In this document: one piece after another, positions 46,335 through 60,930 of the stretch
How the letters are laid out: each line of letters starts with the position of its first letter
Position numbering within the stretch: position 1 is the first letter of the stretch
Assembly: GCF_964340395.1 (NCBI RefSeq)
Contig: NC_135558.1
Location: 23,446,064-23,510,063, forward strand
Reading direction: 5' to 3'
DNA: 64,000 nt
Source of the DNA: Glandiceps talaboti
Lineage: Eukaryota > Hemichordata > Enteropneusta > Spengelidae
The notes under the pieces: generated by a model
Seen by the model: the letters and a program-made list of their open reading frames with translations, nothing else
The model's database searches: none
What the model was told of the DNA's origin: nothing
Made by a program: the position numbers and the translations under genes

Positions 46335-49300
46335 ACTATGTATCTGATTGCCTGGTATTATGGTTTACGGGCAATAAAAGACTGTGTATCTGATTGCATG
46401 GTATTATGGTATACCGGCAATAAAAGACTATATCTGATTGCATGGTATTATGATATACAGGCAATAAAAGACTGTGTATCTGATTGCCTGGTATTATGGT
46501 ATACCGGCAATAAAAGACTATGTATCTGATTGCATGGTATTATGGTATACAGGCAATAAAAGACTATGTATCTGATTGTATGGTATTATGGTATACAGGC
46601 AATAAAAGACTATGTATCTGATTGCATGGTATTATGGTATACAGGCAATAAAAGACTGTGTATCTGATTGCATGGTATTATGGTATACAGGCAATAAAAG
46701 ACTGTGTATCTGATTGCATGGTATTATGGTATACGGGCAATAAAAGACTGTGTATCTGATTGCATGGTATTATGGTATACAGGCAATAAAAGACTGTGTA
46801 TCTGATTGCATGGTATTATGGTATACAGGCAATAAAAGACTGTATCTGATTGCATGGTATTATGGTGTACAGGCAATAAAAGACTGTGTATCTGATTGCA
46901 TGGTATTATGGTATACGGGCAATAAAAGACTGTGTATCTGATTGCATGGTATTATGGTATACAGGCAATAAAAGACTATGTATCTGATTGCATGGTATTA
47001 TGGTATACCGGCAATAAAAGACTATGTATCTGATTGCATGGTATTATGATATACAGGCAATAAAAGACTATGTATCTGATTGTATGGATTATGGTATACA
47101 GGCAATAAAAGACTGTGTATCTGATTGCATGGTATTATGGTATACAGGCAATAAAAGACTATGTATCTGATTGCATGGTATTATGGTATACAGGCAATAA
47201 AAGACTGTGTATCTGATTGCATGGTATTATGGTATACGGGCAATAAAAGACTGTGTATCTGATTGCATGGTATTATGGTGTACAGGCAATAAAAGACTGT
47301 GTATCTGATTGCATGGTATTATGGTATACGGGCAATAAAAGACTGTGTATCTGATTGCATGGTATTATGGTATACAGGCAATAAAAGACTATGTATCTGA
47401 TTGCATGGTATTATGGTATACCGGCAATAAAAGACTATGTATCTGATTGCATGGTATTATGATATACAGGCAATAAAAGACTATGTATCTGATTGTATGG
47501 ATTATGGTATACAGGCAATAAAAGACTGTGTATCTGATTGCATGGTATTATGGTATACAGGCAATAAAAGACTATGTATCTGATTGCATGGTATTATGGT
47601 ATACAGGCAATAAAAGACTGTGTATCTGATTGCATGGTATTATGGTATACGGGCAATAAAAGACTGTGTATCTGATTGCATGGTATTATGGTATACAGGC
47701 AATAAAAGACTGTGTATCTGATTGCATGGTATTATGGTATACCGGCAATAAAAGACTGTGTATCTGATTGCATGGTATTATGGTATACCGGCAATAAAAG
47801 ACTGTGTATCTGATTGCATGGTATTATGGTATACGGGCAATAAAAGACTGTGTATCTGATTGCATGGTATTATGGTATACCGGCAATAAAAGACTGTGTA
47901 TCTGATTGCATGGTATTATGGTATACAGGCAATAAAAGACTATGTATCTGATTGCATGGTATTATGGTATACCGGCAATAAAAGACTGTGTATCTGATTG
48001 CATGGTATTATGGTATACAGGCAATAAAAGTCTATGTATCTGATTGCATGGTATTATGGTATACCGGCAATAAAAGACTATGTATCTGATTGCATGGTAT
48101 TATGGTATACAGGCAATAAAAGACTATATCTGATTGCATGGTATTATGGTATACCGGCAATAAAAGTCTATGTATCTGATTGCATGGTATTATGGTATAC
48201 CGGCAATAAAAGTCTATGTATCTGATTGCATGGTATTATGGTATACCGGCAATAAAAGACTATATCTGATTGCATGGTATTATGGTATACCGGCAATAAA
48301 AGTCTATGTATCTGATTGCATGGTATTATGGTATACCGGCAATAAAAGACTATGTATCTGATTGCATGGTATTATGGTATACAGGCAATAAAAGACTGTG
48401 TATCTGATTGCATGGTATTATGGTATACAGGCAATAAAAGACTATGTATCTGATTGCATGGTATTATGGTATACGGGCAATAAAAGACTGTGTATCTGAT
48501 TGCATGGTATTATGGTATACCGGCAATAAAAGACTGTGTATCTGATTGCATGGTATTATGGTATACCGGCAATAAAAGACTGTGTATCTGATTGCATGGT
48601 ATTATGGTATACCGGCAATAAAAGACTATGTATCTGATTGCATGGTATTATGGTATACCGGCAATAAAAGACTGTGTATCTGATTGTATGGTATTATGGT
48701 ATACCGGCAATAAAAGACTATGTATCTGATTGTATGGTATTATGGTATACCGGCAATAAAAGACTATGTATCTGATTGTATGGTATTATGGTATACCGGC
48801 AATAAAAGACTATATCTGATTGCATGGTATTATGGTATACAGGCAATAAAAGACTATGTATCTGATTGCATGGTATTATGGTATACAGGCAATAAAAGAC
48901 TATATCTGATTGCATGGTATTATGGTATACCGGCAATAAAAGACTGTGTATCTGATTGCATGGTATTATGGTATACCAGCAATTAAAGGCTGTGTATCTG
49001 ATTGCATGGTATTATGGTATACCGGCAATAAAAGACTGTGTATCTGATTGCATAGTATTATGGTATACCAGCAATTAAAGGCTGTGTATCTGATTGCATG
49101 GTATTATGGTATACCGGCAATAAAAGACTGTGTATCTGATTGCATGGTATTATGGTATACGGGCAATAAAAGACTGTGTATCTGATTGCATGGTATTATG
49201 GTATACCAACAATAAAAGACTGTGTATCTGATTGCATGGTATTATGGTATACAGGCAATAAAAGACTGTGTATCTGATTGCATGGTATTATGGTATACGG

Positions 49301-52300
49301 GCAATAAAAGACTATGTATCTGATTGCATGGTATTATGGTATACCAGCAATAAAAGACTGTGTATCTGATTGCATGGTATTATGGTATACCGGCAATAAA
49401 AGACTGTGTATCTGATTGCATGGTATTATGGTATACCGGCAATAAAAGTCTATGTATCTGATTGCATGGTATTATAGTATACCAGCAATAAAAGACTGTG
49501 TATCTGATTGCATGGTATTATGGTATACAGGCAATAAAAGACTGTGTATCTGATTGTATGGTATTATGGTATACAGGCAATAAAAGACTATGTCTGATTG
49601 CATGGTATTATGGTATACAGGCAATAAAAGACTATATCTGATTGCATGGTATTATGGTATACGGGCAATAAAAGACTATGTATCTGATTGCATGGTATTA
49701 TGGTATACAGGCAATAAAAGACTGTGTATCTGATTGTATGGTATTATGGTATACAGGCAATAAAAGACTGTGTATCTGATTGCATGGTATTATGGTATAC
49801 CGGCAATAAAAGACTGTGTATCTGATTGCATGGTATTATGGTATACAGGCAATAAAAGACTATGTATCTGATTGCATGGTATTATGGTATACAGGCAATA
49901 AAAGACTATGTATCTGATTGCATGGTATTATGGTATACAGGCAATAAAAGACTGTGTATCTGATTGCATGGTATTATGGTATACAGGCAATAAAAGACTG
50001 TGTATCTGATTGCATGGTATTATGGTATACAGGCAATAAAAGACTGTGTATCTGATTGCATGGTATTATGGTATACCGGCAATAAAAGACTATGTATCTG
50101 ATTGCATGGTATTATGGTATACGGGCAATAAAAGACTGTGTATCTGATTGCATGGTATTATGGTATACGGGCAATAAAAGACTGTGTATCTGATTGCATG
50201 GTATTATGGTATACCGGCAATAAAAGACTATGTATCTGATTGCATGGTATTATGGTATACAGGCAATAAAAGACTGTGTATCTGATTGCATGGTATTATG
50301 GTATACAGGCAATAAAAGACTATATCTGATTGCATGGTATTATGGTATACCGGCAATAAAATACTATGTATCTGATTGCATGGTATTATGGTATACAGGC
50401 AATAAAAGACTGTGTATCTGATTGCATGGTATTATGGTATACCGGCAATAAAAGACTGTGTATCTGATTGCATGGTATTATGGTATACGGGCAATAAAAG
50501 ACTGTGTATCTGATTGCATGGTATTATGGTATACCGGCAATAAAAGACTGTGTATCTGATTGCATGGTATTATGGTATACGGGCAATAAAAGACTGTGTA
50601 TCTGATTGCATGGTATTATGATATACCGGCAATAAAAGACTGTGTATCTGATTGCATGGTATTATGGTATACCGGCAATAAAAGACTATGTATCTGATTG
50701 CATGGTATTATGGTATACGGGCAATAAAAGACTGTGTATCTGATTGCATGGTATTATGGTATACGGGCAATAAAAGACTGTGTATCTGATTGCATGGTAT
50801 TATGGTATACCGGCAATAAAAGACTATGTATCTGATTGCATGGTATTATGGTATACGGGCAATAAAAGACTGTGTATCTGATTGCATGGTATTATGGTAT
50901 ACCGGCAATAAAAGACTGTGTATCTGATTGCATGGTATTATGGTATACCGGCAATAAAAGACTATGTATCTGATTGCATGGTATTATGGTATACGGGCAA
51001 TAAAAGACTGTGTATCTGATTGCCTGGTATTATGGTATACCGGCAATAAAAGACTGTGTATCTGATTGTATGGTATTATGGTATACAGGCAATAAAAGAC
51101 TATGTATCTGATTGCATGGTATTATGGTATACCGGCAATAAAAGACTGTGTATCTGATTGCATGGTATTATGGTATACCGGCAATAAAAGACTATGTATC
51201 TGATTGCATGGTATTATGGTATACAGGCAATAAAAGACTATGTATCTGATTGTATGGTATTATGGTATACAGGCAATAAAAGACTGTGTATCTGATTGCA
51301 TGGTATTATGGTATACCGGCAATAAAAGACTGTGTATCTGATTGCATGGTATTATGGTATACAGGCAATAAAAGACTATGTATCTGATTGCATGGTATTA
51401 TGGTATACGGGCAATAAAAGACTGTGTATCTGATTGCATGGTATTATGGTATACAGGCAATAAAAGTCTATGTATCTGATTGCATGGTATTATGGTATAC
51501 GGGCAATAAAAGACTGTGTATCTGATTGCATGGTATTATGGTATACAGGCAATAAAAGACTGTGTATCTGATTGCATGGTATTATGGTATACAGGCAATA
51601 AAAGACTGTGTATCTGATTGCATGGTATTATGGTATACAGGCAATAAAAGACTGTGTATCTGATTGCATGGTATTATGGTATACAGGCAATAAAAGACTG
51701 TGTATCTGATTGCATGGTATTATGGTATACAGGCAATAAAAGACTGTGTATCTGATTGCATGGTATTATGGTATACAGGCAATAAAAGACTGTGTATCTG
51801 ATTGCATGGTATTATGGTATACAGGCAATAAAAGACTGTGTATCTGATTGCATGGTATTATGGTATACAGGCAATAAAAGACTGTGTATCTGATTGCATG
51901 GTATTATGGTATACAGGCAATAAAAGACTATGTATCTGATTGCATGGTATTATGGTATACCGGCAATAAAAGACTATGTATCTGATTGCATGGTATTATG
52001 GTATACCGGCAATAAAAGACTGTGTATCTGATTGCATGGTATTATGGTATACCGGCAATAAAAGTCTATGTATCTGATTGCATGGTATTATAGTATACCG
52101 GCAATAAAAGACTGTGTATCTGATTGCATGGTATTATGGTATACAGGCAATAAAAGACTGTGTATCTGATTGTATGGTATTATGGTATACAGGCAATAAA
52201 AGACTATGTCTGATTGCATGGTATTATGGTATACAGGCAATAAAAGACTATATCTGATTGCATGGTATTATGGTATACGGGCAATAAAAGACTATGTATC

Positions 52301-55300
52301 TGATTGCATGGTATTATGGTATACAGGCAATAAAAGACTGTGTATCTGATTGTATGGTATTATGGTATACAGGCAATAAAAGACTGTGTATCTGATTGCA
52401 TGGTATTATGGTATACCGGCAATAAAAGACTGTGTATCTGATTGCATGGTATTATGGTATACAGGCAATAAAAGACTATGTATCTGATTGCATGGTATTA
52501 TGGTATACAGGCAATAAAAGACTATGTATCTGATTGCATGGTATTATGGTATACAGGCAATAAAAGACTGTGTATCTGATTGCATGGTATTATGGTATAC
52601 AGGCAATAAAAGACTGTGTATCTGATTGCATGGTATTATGGTATACAGGCAATAAAAGACTGTGTATCTGATTGCATGGTATTATGGTATACCGGCAATA
52701 AAAGACTATGTATCTGATTGCATGGTATTATGGTATACGGGCAATAAAAGACTGTGTATCTGATTGCATGGTATTATGGTATACGGGCAATAAAAGACTG
52801 TGTATCTGATTGCATGGTATTATGGTATACCGGCAATAAAAGACTATGTATCTGATTGCATGGTATTATGGTATACAGGCAATAAAAGACTGTGTATCTG
52901 ATTGCATGGTATTATGGTATACAGGCAATAAAAGACTATATCTGATTGCATGGTATTATGGTATACCGGCAATAAAATACTATGTATCTGATTGCATGGT
53001 ATTATGGTATACAGGCAATAAAAGACTGTGTATCTGATTGCATGGTATTATGGTATACCGGCAATAAAAGACTGTGTATCTGATTGCATGGTATTATGGT
53101 ATACGGGCAATAAAAGACTGTGTATCTGATTGCATGGTATTATGGTATACCGGCAATAAAAGACTGTGTATCTGATTGCATGGTATTATGGTATACGGGC
53201 AATAAAAGACTGTGTATCTGATTGCATGGTATTATGATATACCGGCAATAAAAGACTGTGTATCTGATTGCATGGTATTATGGTATACCGGCAATAAAAG
53301 ACTATGTATCTGATTGCATGGTATTATGGTATACGGGCAATAAAAGACTGTGTATCTGATTGCATGGTATTATGGTATACGGGCAATAAAAGACTGTGTA
53401 TCTGATTGCATGGTATTATGGTATACCGGCAATAAAAGACTATGTATCTGATTGCATGGTATTATGGTATACGGGCAATAAAAGACTGTGTATCTGATTG
53501 CATGGTATTATGGTATACCGGCAATAAAAGACTGTGTATCTGATTGCATGGTATTATGGTATACGGGCAATAAAAGACTATGTATCTGATTGCATGGTAT
53601 TATGGTATACGGGCAATAAAAGACTGTGTATCTGATTGCCTGGTATTATGGTATACCGGCAATAAAAGACTGTGTATCTGATTGTATGGTATTATGGTAT
53701 ACAGGCAATAAAAGACTATGTATCTGATTGCATGGTATTATGGTATACCGGCAATAAAAGACTGTGTATCTGATTGCATGGTATTATGGTATACCGGCAA
53801 TAAAAGACTATGTATCTGATTGCATGGTATTATGGTATACAGGCAATAAAAGACTATGTATCTGATTGTATGGTATTATGGTATACAGGCAATAAAAGAC
53901 TGTGTATCTGATTGCATGGTATTATGGTATACCGGCAATAAAAGACTGTGTATCTGATTGCATGGTATTATGGTATACAGGCAATAAAAGACTATGTATC
54001 TGATTGCATGGTATTATGGTATACGGGCAATAAAAGACTGTGTATCTGATTGCATGGTATTATGGTATACAGGCAATAAAAGTCTATGTATCTGATTGCA
54101 TGGTATTATGGTATACGGGCAATAAAAGACTGTGTATCTGATTGCATGGTATTATGGTATACAGGCAATAAAAGACTGTGTATCTGATTGCATGGTATTA
54201 TGGTATACAGGCAATAAAAGACTGTGTATCTGATTGCATGGTATTATGGTATACAGGCAATAAAAGACTGTGTATCTGATTGCATGGTATTATGGTATAC
54301 AGGCAATAAAAGACTGTGTATCTGATTGCATGGTATTATGGTATACAGGCAATAAAAGACTGTGTATCTGATTGCATGGTATTATGGTATACAGGCAATA
54401 AAAGACTGTGTATCTGATTGCATGGTATTATGGTATACAGGCAATAAAAGACTGTGTATCTGATTGCATGGTATTATGGTATACAGGCAATAAAAGACTG
54501 TGTATCTGATTGCATGGTATTATGGTATACAGGCAATAAAAGACTGTGTATCTGATTGCATGGTATTATGGTATACAGGCAATAAAAGACTGTGTATCTG
54601 ATTGCATGGTATTATGGTATACAGGCAATAAAAGACTATGTATCTGATTGCATGGTATTATGGTATACCGGCAATAAAAGACTATGTATCTGATTGCATG
54701 GTATTATGGTATACCGGCAATAAAAGACTATGTATCTGATTGCATGGTATTATGGTATACAGGCAATAAAAGACTGTGTATCTGATTGCATGGTATTATG
54801 GTATACAGGCAATAAAAGACTGTGTATCTGATTGCATGGTATTATGGTATACCGGCAATAAAAGACTATGTATCTGATTGCATGGTATTATGGTATACAG
54901 GCAATAAAAGACTGTGTATCTGATTGTATGGTATTATGGTATACAGGCAATAAAAGACTATGTATCTGATTGTATGGTATTATGGTATACAGGCAATAAA
55001 AGACTGTGTATCTGATTGCATGGTATTATGGTATACCGGCAATAAAAGACTATGTATCTGATTGTATGGTATTATGGTATACAGGCAATAAAAGACTATA
55101 TCTGATTGCATGGTATTATGGTATACCGGCAATAAAAGACTATATCTGATTGCATGGTATTATGGTATACCGGCAATAAAAGACTATGTATCTGATTGCT
55201 TGGTATTATGGTATACCGGCAATAAAAGACTGTGTATCTGATTGCATGGTATTATGGTATACAGGCAATAAAAGACTATGTATCTGATTGCATGGTATTA

Positions 55301-55728
55301 TGGTATACCGGCAATAAAAGACTATATCTGATTGCATGGTATTATGGTATACAGGCAATAAAAGACTATGTATCTGATTGCATGGTATTATGGTATACAG
55401 GCAATAAAAGACTATATCTGATTGCATGGTATTATGGTATACCAGCAATAAAAGACTATGTATCTGATTGCATGGTATTATGATATACCGGCAATAAAAG
55501 ACTGTGTATCTGATTGCATGGTATTATGGTATACAGGCAATAAAAGACTATGTATCTGATTGCATGGTATTATGGTATACAGGCAATAAAAGACTATATC
55601 TGATTGCATGGTATTATGGTATACCGGCAATAAAAGACTATGTATCTGATTGCATGGTATTATGGTATACCGGCAATAAAAGACTGTGTATCTGATTGCA
55701 TGGTATTATGGTATACAGGCAATAAAAG
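46335..55728. repeat. 46-bp satellite, about 200 copies, with AATAAA in almost every unit
   Basis: The unit reads TATCTGATTGCATGGTATTA then TGGTATACMGGCAATAAAAG and ACTRTG (46 bp; M and R mark the main variable sites). A 44-bp variant drops GT or TA, and two units near 47081 and 47494 lose two bases in TGTATGGATT. Higher-order structure is clear. The rare variants TATAGTATAC (49474, 52090), GACTATGTCTG and AAAATACTATG (50361, 52977) recur at a constant offset of 2616 bp. A smaller 413-bp unit repeats at 47.08-47.5 kb. Short ORFs along it (MYLIAWYYGI) are repeat artefacts. Confidence 0.97.
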
Positions 55729-55944
55729 GGTCAACACAAGTTGAGAGATTTCACATTTTTTTCATTTCAATTATCGAAGTAATTAGCATATAATCCGCTT
55801 TAATCTCATAAAACTATGCATGCACACTGCATAAAATTAGAACGCATGTAATAAGAGATAAGATATTTGCATCTATGTCTAACATCTCAGTAAACTACGA
55901 TGGTGGCCAAAAGCACTTCCACTCAATGCTTCAGACATTAGAAT
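55729..55944. other. No gene seen; spacer between two satellites
   Basis: About 215 bases of unique AT-rich sequence. Confidence 0.5.
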
Positions 55945-58530
55945 AACCATTCATTCTCTAATACTCACCTAGGTAGTACAATTGTAACTCTAATACTCAC
56001 CTAGGTAGTCCAATCGTAACTCTAATACTCACCTAGGTAGTAGAACTGTAACTCTAATACTCACCTAGGTAGTAGACCTGTAACTCTAATACTCACCTAG
56101 GTAGTGCAATCGTAACTCTAATACTCACCTAGGTAGTAGAACTGTAACTCTAATACTCACCTAGGTAGTAGAACTGTAACTCTAATACTCACCTAGGTAG
56201 TGCAATCGTAACTCTAATACTCACCTGGGTAGTAGAACTGTAACTCTAATACTCACCTAGGTAGTGCAATCGTAACTCTAATACTCACCTAGGTAGTAGA
56301 ATTGTAACTCTAATACTCACCTAGGTAGTAGAACTGTAACTCTAATACTCACCTAGGTAGTGCAATCGTAACTCTATCACTCACCTAGGTAGTGCAATCG
56401 TAACTCTAATACTCACCTAGGTAGTGCAATCGTAACTCTATTACTCACCTAGGTAGTAGAACTGTAACTCTAATACTCACCTAGGTAGTGCAATCGTAAC
56501 TCTATTACTCACCTAGGTAGTAGAACTGTAACTCTAATACTCACCTAGGTAGTAGAACTGTAACTCTAATACTCACCTAGGTAGTAGAACTGTAACTCTA
56601 ATACTCACCTAGGTAGTGCAATCGTAACTCTAATACTCACCTAGGTAGTAGAACTGTAACTCTAATACTCACCTAGGTAGTAGAACTGTAACTCTATTAC
56701 TCACCTAGGTAGTAGAACTGTAACTCTAATACTCACCTAGGTAGTGCAATCGTAACTCTAATACTCACCTAGGTAGTAGAACTGTAACTCTAATACTCAC
56801 CTAGGTAGTGCAATCGTAACTCTATTACTCACCTAGGTAGTAGAACTGTAACTCTAATACTCACCTAGGTAGTGCAATCGTAACTCTAATACTCACCTAG
56901 GTAGTAGAACTGTAACTCTAATACTCACCTAGGTAGTGCAATCGTAACTCTATTACTCACCTAGGTAGTAGAACTGTAACTCTAATACTCACCTAGGTAG
57001 TGCAATCGTAACTCTATTACTCACCTAGGTACTAGAACTGTAACTCCAATACTCACCTAGGTAGTGCAATCGTAACTCTAATACTCACCTAGGTAGTAGA
57101 ACTGTAACTCTAATACTCACCTAGGTAGTGCAATCGTAACTCTAATACTCACCTAGGTAGTGCAATCGTAACTCTAATACTCACCTAGGTAGTAGAACTG
57201 TAACTCTAATACTCACCTAGGTAGTGCAATCGTAACTCTATTACTCACCTAGGTAGTAGAACTGTAACTCTAATACTCACCTAGGTAGTGCAATCGTAAC
57301 TCTAATACTCACCTAGGTAGTAGAACTGTAACTCTAATACTCACCTAGGTAGTGCAATCGTAACTCTATTACTCACCTAGGTAGTAGAACTGTAACTCTA
57401 ATACTCACCTAGGTAGTAGAACTGTAACTCTAATACTCACCTAGGTAGTGCAATCGTAACTCTATTACTCACCTGGGTAGTAGAACTGTAACTCTAATAC
57501 TCACCTAGGTAGTGCAATCGTAACTCTAATACTCACCTAGGTAGTAGAACTGTAACTCTAATACTCACCTAGGTAGTGCAATCGTAACTCTAATACTCAC
57601 CTAGGTAGTAGAACTGTAACTCTAATACTCACCTAGGTAGTGCAATCGTAACTCTATTACTCACCTGGGTAGTAGAACTGTAACTCTAATACTCACCTAG
57701 GTAGTGCAATCGTAACTCTATCACTCACCTGGGTAGTAGAACTGTAACTCTAATACTCACCTAGGTAGTGCAATCGTAACTCTAATACTCACCTAGGTAG
57801 TAGAACTGTAACTCTAATACTCACCTAGGTAGTGCAATCGTAACTCTAATACTCACCTAGGTAGTAGAATTGTAACTCTAATACTCACCTAGGTAGTGCA
57901 ATCGTAACTCTAATACTCACCTAGGTAGTGCAATCGTAACTCTAATACTCACCTAGGTAGTAGAACTGTAACTCTAATACTCACCTAGGTAGTAGAACTG
58001 TAACTCTAATACTCACCTAGGTAGTGCAATCGTAACTCTAATACTCACCTAGGTAGTAGAACTGTAACTCTAATACTCACCTAGGTAGTAGAACTGTAAC
58101 TCTAATACTCACCTAGGTAGTAGAACTGTAACTCTAATACTCACCTAGGTAGTAGAACTGTAACTCTAATACTCACCTAGGTAGTAGAACTGTAACTCTA
58201 ATACTCACCTAGGTAGTAGAACAGTAACTCTAATACTCACCTAGGTAGTAGAACTGTAACTCTAATACTCACCTAGGTAGTAGAACTGTAACTGTAATAC
58301 TCACCTAGGTAGTGCAATCGTAACTCTAATACTCACCTGGGTCGATCAAATGTTATTTTATTACTCACCTAGGTAGTGCAATCGTAACTCTATTACTCAC
58401 CTGGGTCGAACAAATGTTATTTTATTACTCACCTAGGTAGTGCAATCGTAACTCTATTACTCACCTGGGTCGAACAAATGTTATTTTATTACTCACCTTG
58501 GTAGTACAACTGTAACTATATTACTGACCT
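55945..58530. repeat. 32-bp satellite, about 80 copies, two alternating variants
   Basis: The unit is TAACTCTAATACTCACCTAG followed by GTAGTAGAACTG (variant A) or GTAGTGCAATCG (variant B), 32 bp. A and B are mixed, often alternating, and TCTATTACTC substitutes in many B-A junctions. Towards the right edge (58320-58500) a ~64-bp form with GGTCGAACAAATGTTATTTT repeats three times. On the minus strand each unit carries CTAG|GTGAGTATT, close to a 5' splice consensus. Confidence 0.97.
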
Positions 58531-59525
58531 AGTTAGTTACATATATATCTATATGCCTTTTTAGCTTCTTTGTAGCAAAGATAAATTTGACCTATACGAG
58601 CTGTGCAATTGTAACTCTAATACTCACCTAGGTAGTAGAACTGTAACTGTAATACTCACCTAGGAAGTACAACTGTAACTCTATAACTCACCTATTGAAT
58701 TGAATTGAAATTTATTCCTCACAAGAAATAAACATACTGAAAAGAAATAAATGATAACATCCAAAAGGAAAACGATTTCAAGTTGTGGGTGAGAGACTAG
58801 AAAATAGTTTTCGCAAAACTAATCGAGTCGAGCCACTTAATTTCAAAAGCATCGAATTGCATATCATAAAAAATGTTGTGACTGTAGTTGCTCAAATTAA
58901 CACTGATTACACAGTCAGAAAACAACAAACAACAATTGTTTACATTAATAAGAAAACAGATAAACACACTACGGTGATACGAAATTTACATGTCAACTGG
59001 TTAAAGCATAATGAAAACGCAAATAACTAATAACCTTAATATGTACTTAGAATCCAGTGCTTATATTTTGATTTAAACCTAGCCCTGTTGGGGATATTTC
59101 TGATATCGTTGGGTATTTTGTTCCATAGCATGGGACCGACAAATTGAATTGAAGACTGGCCAAGTCGGCTAGTATTTTTTGGAACATGAAGATCTCCTCT
59201 TAATTTACAGCGAGTATTACGATCATGTGCAATAAAAGAAAAGTAGTTAGTATTTAGTGCATCATGCACAAAAATACTTACTTGAAACTCATATTGTTTA
59301 TATTTGTCAAGTATATCAAATTTTTTTGAACATGGCATTCGTATGTGCATTATACTTACTACCATTTATAATCTGAACGATTTTTTTTGTACAAGTAAAA
59401 TGTCCTTTAAATGCGTTTTAAATGTATTACTCACCAAGGTAGTACAGCTGTAAATGTATTACTCACTTAGGTAGTACAACAGTAACTCTATGACTCACCT
59501 AGGAAGTACAATTGTAACTTTATTA
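58531..59525. repeat. Decayed edge of the 32-bp satellite, interrupted by a LINE 3' fragment
   Basis: Old units (CTCACCTAGGTAGTAG and relatives) are seen at 58605-58692 and again at 59425-59525. Between them lies the LINE fragment at about 58695-59420, so the LINE inserted into the array edge. Confidence 0.8.
58695..59420 (-). mobile_element. 5'-truncated LINE: C-terminal tail and 3' UTR, minus strand
   Basis: The minus strand 59365-59036 encodes the C-terminal tail of a CR1/L2-like polyprotein: IFVHDALNTNYFSFI, DRNTRCKLRGDLHVPKNTS, GQSSIQFVGPMLWNKIPNDI and ARFKSKYKHWILSTY then a stop. The order F+HD.LN, H...TR, Q.S....GP.LWN.+P, FK.K+K..+L is the usual end of such proteins. The 3' UTR runs to about 58695 and ends AATTTCAATTCAATTCAAT, a short repeat tail as in L2-like elements. 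The upstream end is truncated. The plus-strand ORF at 58785-59030 lies over the 3' UTR and is probably chance. Confidence 0.85.
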
Positions 59526-60930
59526 TACTCATAGAATAGACTTTCGATGTGTATTCTTAAATGTCGTGAAAAGAGTTTAAAAGACTAATGTACCTTTCGA
59601 TGAAGTTGCGATGTTATCTCCGATTACCAGTTTCATTTTCAATTTTATCCTGAAAACACTTTTAGTTTGGACTTTGACATCGTACGTTAATATCATATGA
59701 CTGTCACGGATGAAAGCGCATGGATTTTTCAATAAGGCGGCCGTGACATCACAAACTATTGCGAGTTTTTGGAGACCTGAATAGTAAAGTATAGTCTCAA
59801 GGTTCACAAGATTTCGGACAGACACGCGCTGCCTGCATGTAGCTCTACACAATTTTTTAGTGTTTCGAAAGTCTACTTTATCTGTGGACATTTACATTGA
59901 AATAATTTCAGCTTTCTGAAGGAAAATAATCAAAAAACACTGGTTGAAAAAAATTGCTATCTAAAGTTATGTTTCTTACTGATGCTAATAGTTTGGAGTG
60001 AGTAATAAATTGGCCTTTAACTTTCCTTTGGTCATATGTACTACTTGTTTGTTATTGATATGTACTTTGATTTTATCATTAAGTTACTATATTGTTTATT
60101 TTGTTACGTAAATTTATGCTAATTTATTCTAATGAACCACTATCCTATCATCAAATCCTACAGAGAACCGTGTAATATATGCGGTAGCCTGCAAATTTGT
60201 GCAATGTCTGAAACAGAGCTAGAAAATCTAAAACAAAACTGCGTAGTGGAAAAGATGAACAACAGAACCACTTCTACACATTACAAAAAAAAAAGCGGAG
60301 CTATATTGACCGATAGGTCGCTTGTTTAGAACTTGGCATGAATAACTACCCTAGGTAGGGTATATTCAAACAAAACAGACGATAGCATCGAAAATAATAA
60401 CATATTTTACCAAAACATGGCATTTTTAAGCATAATTTACGTTTCCATGTAAACAAACGGCAGGTTCCTAGCCGGCTACACTAACCATTCACCCATCATG
60501 ACTGAGCTGAAATTTAATGGGGTGCATCTCAGCCATCTGGGTATGTGTAGATGAAGATATATTCACAACATGATGATCACATCAGCAATGTGTAAATTAG
60601 GTCTAAATATTCTCAATTTTGGGGCAAAAACTTATATCTTGAAAACTACATGGTGAGTGGGGCTGAAACTTGGTGGGGGTGTTTCTGGAGGTGTTATTGT
60701 GCAGTTATTTAAAACATTTTGACACAACTTGCCCTAGAAACCATGCCCACACCCTTAGCCACAGTGTAATGACGATGCATATTACAAGATAACAGGGATC
60801 AGTAGGTATTAAAGTGAATCATGGAAGATTCAAACATTGTATGCAAATGTGCCTAGGAGCAAGACCACGCCCATAGAAACAGCCAAATACAGTTGTGCTA
60901 TAACGCCATTGGCGCTAATTTTCCTTTTAG
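59526..60930. other. Unassigned; possible exon-like patch near 60165-60320
   Basis: After AAATCCTACAG (60165) the plus strand is open as EPCNICGSLQICAMSETELE then NLKQNCVVEKMNN. It has four Cys but no good donor. The minus-strand ORF at 59577-59891 (104 codons) has no domain. Near 60585 CAGCAATGTGTAAATTAGG resembles the 4-kb satellite monomer. The segment ends in the pyrimidine tract TTTTCCTTTTAG before the 60931 exon. Confidence 0.3.

Noticed and set aside
46335-55728. Regular repeats that might suggest a CRISPR array
   Set aside because: Units are head-to-tail with no variable spacers, and the context is eukaryotic. It is a satellite.
58785-59030. 81-codon plus-strand ORF
   Set aside because: It lies on the 3' UTR of a minus-strand LINE fragment and shows no domain.
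59577-59891. 104-codon minus-strand ORF
   Set aside because: No domain, no splice or promoter signals and no partner exon; kept only as unassigned sequence.
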